A stretch of 64,000 nt of DNA, from positions 1 to 64,000 of the forward strand of contig CAMEJJ010000015.1 in assembly GCA_945919795.1 (NCBI GenBank), in the 5' to 3' direction. This document shows positions 62,381 through 64,000 of this stretch, piece by piece. This DNA is from an uncultured Lachnospiraceae bacterium (GTDB lineage Bacteria > Bacillota > Clostridia > Lachnospirales > Lachnospiraceae). Each line of letters opens with the position of its first letter. The first letter of the stretch is position 1. Made by a program: the position numbers and the translations under genes. Under the pieces are notes generated by a model. That model saw only the letters and a program-made list of their open reading frames with translations, made no database searches and was not told where the DNA came from.

Positions 62381-63940
62381 ATGTTAGAGAATTATCAGCC
62401 GAAGAAAGTGTTTCAATATTTTGAAGAAATTTGCCGTATACCGCATCCGTCCTATCATTGCGAGGCCATCAGCAATTATCTGATGGATTTTGCAAAAGAG
62501 CATGCGTTAGAGGCTTATCAGGATGAACTGCATAATGTCATCATTGTAAAAGAAGCGGCCAAAGGAAAAGAAGATGTGGAGCCGATTATGATTCAGGGGC
62601 ATATGGATATGGTTGCGGTAAAGGACGATGACTGTGAGAAAGATCTGTTAAAAGAAGGTCTGGATTTAGCAGTTGATGGAGATTATCTTTATGCAAAAAA
62701 AACAAGTCTCGGAGGGGATGACGGTATTGCGATTGCTTACGGTCTGGCACTTTTATCCGATGATACTTTAAAATTGCCCAGAATCGAACTTGTTATCACG
62801 ACCGAAGAGGAAGTCGGCATGGAGGGCGCAACCGGGATTGATTTATCCGTATGCAAGGCTAACCGTATGTTGAATTTGGATTCGGAAGAAGAGGGCGAAT
62901 TTGTAGTTTCCTGCGCAGGGGGTGTCCGGGTACAGGCGCATATGCCGTTTGAGAGAGTTCCTGTTACTTTGACGGATGATAAAGCCTTATACCATGTTGA
63001 AATCAGTAAACTGACCGGAGGTCATTCCGGTACGGAAATCATTCATGGACGGGCGAATGCTGTTAAAATCCTGGGATGGGTTTTAAAAAATATACGGGAA
63101 GAGGTATCGATGGAATTGGTCGAGCTTGCCGGAGGAACCAAGGACAATGCAATACCGGTTTATGCCGATGCAGTGATTTTAGCATCCAAGCAGGATTTTG
63201 AGACACTGAAAAAAGTTGAAGAAAGACTGATGGATATGTTTTCTCATCTATATTATAAAACAGATGAACAGGGACGCATTGATATTAGAAAGATGTCTGC
63301 TGATGAGACGAGAAAATATGTGCAAGAGATAAATTACAAAAATGCGGAATGCAAAAAAAATGCAGAAAACGGAAATAACAGTTCTTGTATTTTGTCGGGT
63401 AATGCAGAAAATACCATTTTCTGTATCGCGGAAAAACGTGCAAAAGATATCATCGCTTTTATATACAGAGCACCAAATGGCGTGCAGGCAATGAGTAGGA
63501 GATTAGAAGGGCTTGTGGAAACATCTTTAAATCTTGGCATCATGGAGAGCTTAAAAGAAGAGGTGAGATTTGTTTTTGCCCTAAGGAGCAGTATTTCACA
63601 GGAAAAAGACGCATTGCGACGAGAGCTTTGTGAACTTATACAAAAACATGGAGGAAGTTTTGAATTGGCCGGTGACTACCCGGCATGGGAATATAAAGAA
63701 AAATCTGATTTATGCGAGCATATGAAGAAGATTTATCAAAAGCAATATGGTAAAGCTCCGAAAGTATTGTCCATTCATGCAGGGTTAGAATGCGGTATTC
63801 TTGCGGCAAAAAAGCCGGGACTTGACTGTGTTGCGTGCGGACCGGACATTCTGGATATCCATACAACCAGAGAGCGTCTCAGCATTTCATCGGTGGAACG
63901 TGTATGGAAGTTTATACTGGAGGTTTTGGAAACGTTATGA
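62381..63940 (+). CDS. pepD: Aminoacyl-histidine dipeptidase (M20C, PepD)
   Basis: 519 aa from the ATG at 62381 with AAAGGAAAG upstream; a longer frame from 62198 runs through the hairpin R2 and is not credible. Two-zinc M20 peptidase: metal His in MIQGHMDMVAV, Asp in KTSLGGDDGIAIAYGLAL, catalytic Glu in TTEEEVGMEGATG, further ligands in NLDSEEEG and at the C-terminal IHTTRERLSI. The dimerisation domain contains VEISKLTGGHSGTEI. It cleaves Xaa-His and other dipeptides. About 20 extra residues (AECKKNAENGNNSSCILSGN) lie around position 340. Its TGA overlaps the next ATG. Confidence 0.93.
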   Translation: MLENYQPKKVFQYFEEICRIPHPSYHCEAISNYLMDFAKEHALEAYQDELHNVIIVKEAAKGKEDVEPIMIQGHMDMVAVKDDDCEKDLLKEGLDLAVDGDYLYAKKTSLGGDDGIAIAYGLALLSDDTLKLPRIELVITTEEEVGMEGATGIDLSVCKANRMLNLDSEEEGEFVVSCAGGVRVQAHMPFERVPVTLTDDKALYHVEISKLTGGHSGTEIIHGRANAVKILGWVLKNIREEVSMELVELAGGTKDNAIPVYADAVILASKQDFETLKKVEERLMDMFSHLYYKTDEQGRIDIRKMSADETRKYVQEINYKNAECKKNAENGNNSSCILSGNAENTIFCIAEKRAKDIIAFIYRAPNGVQAMSRRLEGLVETSLNLGIMESLKEEVRFVFALRSSISQEKDALRRELCELIQKHGGSFELAGDYPAWEYKEKSDLCEHMKKIYQKQYGKAPKVLSIHAGLECGILAAKKPGLDCVACGPDILDIHTTRERLSISSVERVWKFILEVLETL

Positions 63941-64000
63941 ACATCATTTTAATCGGTATGCCCGGAGTGGGTAAAAGTACGGTCGGAGTTGTACTGGCAA
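63937..64000 (+). CDS. Shikimate kinase-like P-loop protein (5' end only)
   Basis: Twenty-one codons are visible before the window ends. MNIILIGMPGVGKSTVGVVL has a Walker A motif (GMPGVGKST) in the style of shikimate kinase (NIxLIGxxGxGKSTVG). The ATG overlaps the pepD stop by 4 bases, so the two are translationally coupled. Other small nucleoside kinases with the same opening cannot be excluded. Confidence 0.65.
   Translation, partial: MNIILIGMPGVGKSTVGVVLA

Noticed and set aside
1-64000. CRISPR arrays, rRNA, tRNA, intact insertion sequences or prophage genes
   Set aside because: No regularly spaced repeats of 25-40 bp with unique spacers, no transposase or integrase ORF and no tRNA cloverleaf were seen in the whole window.

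Overview
The window looks like chromosomal DNA of a low-GC, Gram-positive, anaerobic gut Clostridium relative, most likely Lachnospiraceae. The evidence is the mix of genes: a four-subunit ferredoxin-linked 2-oxoacid oxidoreductase, an oxygen-sensitive Fe-S type PurF, a BirA/bioY/bioB biotin module, a T-box in front of thrS, infC starting with ATT, a SleC-like spore protein, DUF1540 and SEC-C proteins, DUF4179-type sigma partners, and a DUF5717/DUF5716-type gene cluster that I associate with this family. I saw no rRNA, tRNA, CRISPR array or intact insertion sequence.

Layout. 1-4.3 kb: small accessory enzymes (aldo/keto reductase, VOC protein, GNAT acetyltransferase, large methyltransferase). 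4.3-15.1 kb: a signalling block with a chemoreceptor and diguanylate cyclase on the minus strand, an ECF sigma factor with its membrane partner, two small membrane proteins, a double-receiver response regulator, a TraX-type membrane protein and a hybrid histidine kinase. 15.3-19.9 kb: beta-CASP hydrolase, thyA, folA, ilvE. 20.6-24.8 kb: an ABC-2 exporter, a SleC-like protein and a CobD/HisC-like aminotransferase. 24.9-32.1 kb: a four-gene cluster of unknown function (1190-aa protein, actin/Hsp70-fold protein, TPR-like protein, coiled-coil membrane protein). 32.1-34.7 kb: polar amino-acid ABC importer. 34.9-39.9 kb: purF, purB, bioY, bioB. 40-44.6 kb: LysR regulator, HAD hydrolase, membrane pseudokinase, SEC-C protein. 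44.6-52 kb: T-box, thrS, citrate synthase and the porCDAB-type operon. 52-59 kb: CbiT-like protein, ddh, potABCD. 59-64 kb: a probable small RNA with a PBECR4-like nuclease gene, infC-rpmI-rplT with leader, pepD and the start of a shikimate-kinase-like gene.

The most unusual signals are non-coding. (1) Four long imperfect hairpins of about 220-235 bp, arranged as two oppositely oriented pairs near 20 kb and 62 kb. They share a core, but their arms differ in sequence while staying self-complementary. (2) A strong promoter, a structured RNA, a perfect terminator and a nuclease-like ORF at 59.4-60.3 kb, which is the layout of a type III toxin-antitoxin locus. (3) A second repeat family whose 36-bp core lies in opposite orientation on either side of the 2-oxoacid oxidoreductase operon. 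(4) A dispersed terminator-like hairpin used after purB and bioB, with a half copy after folA. Among proteins, the 25-32 kb cluster and the kinase-fold protein lacking catalytic residues stand out.

All family names come from reading the sequence and from memory; no database search was run.
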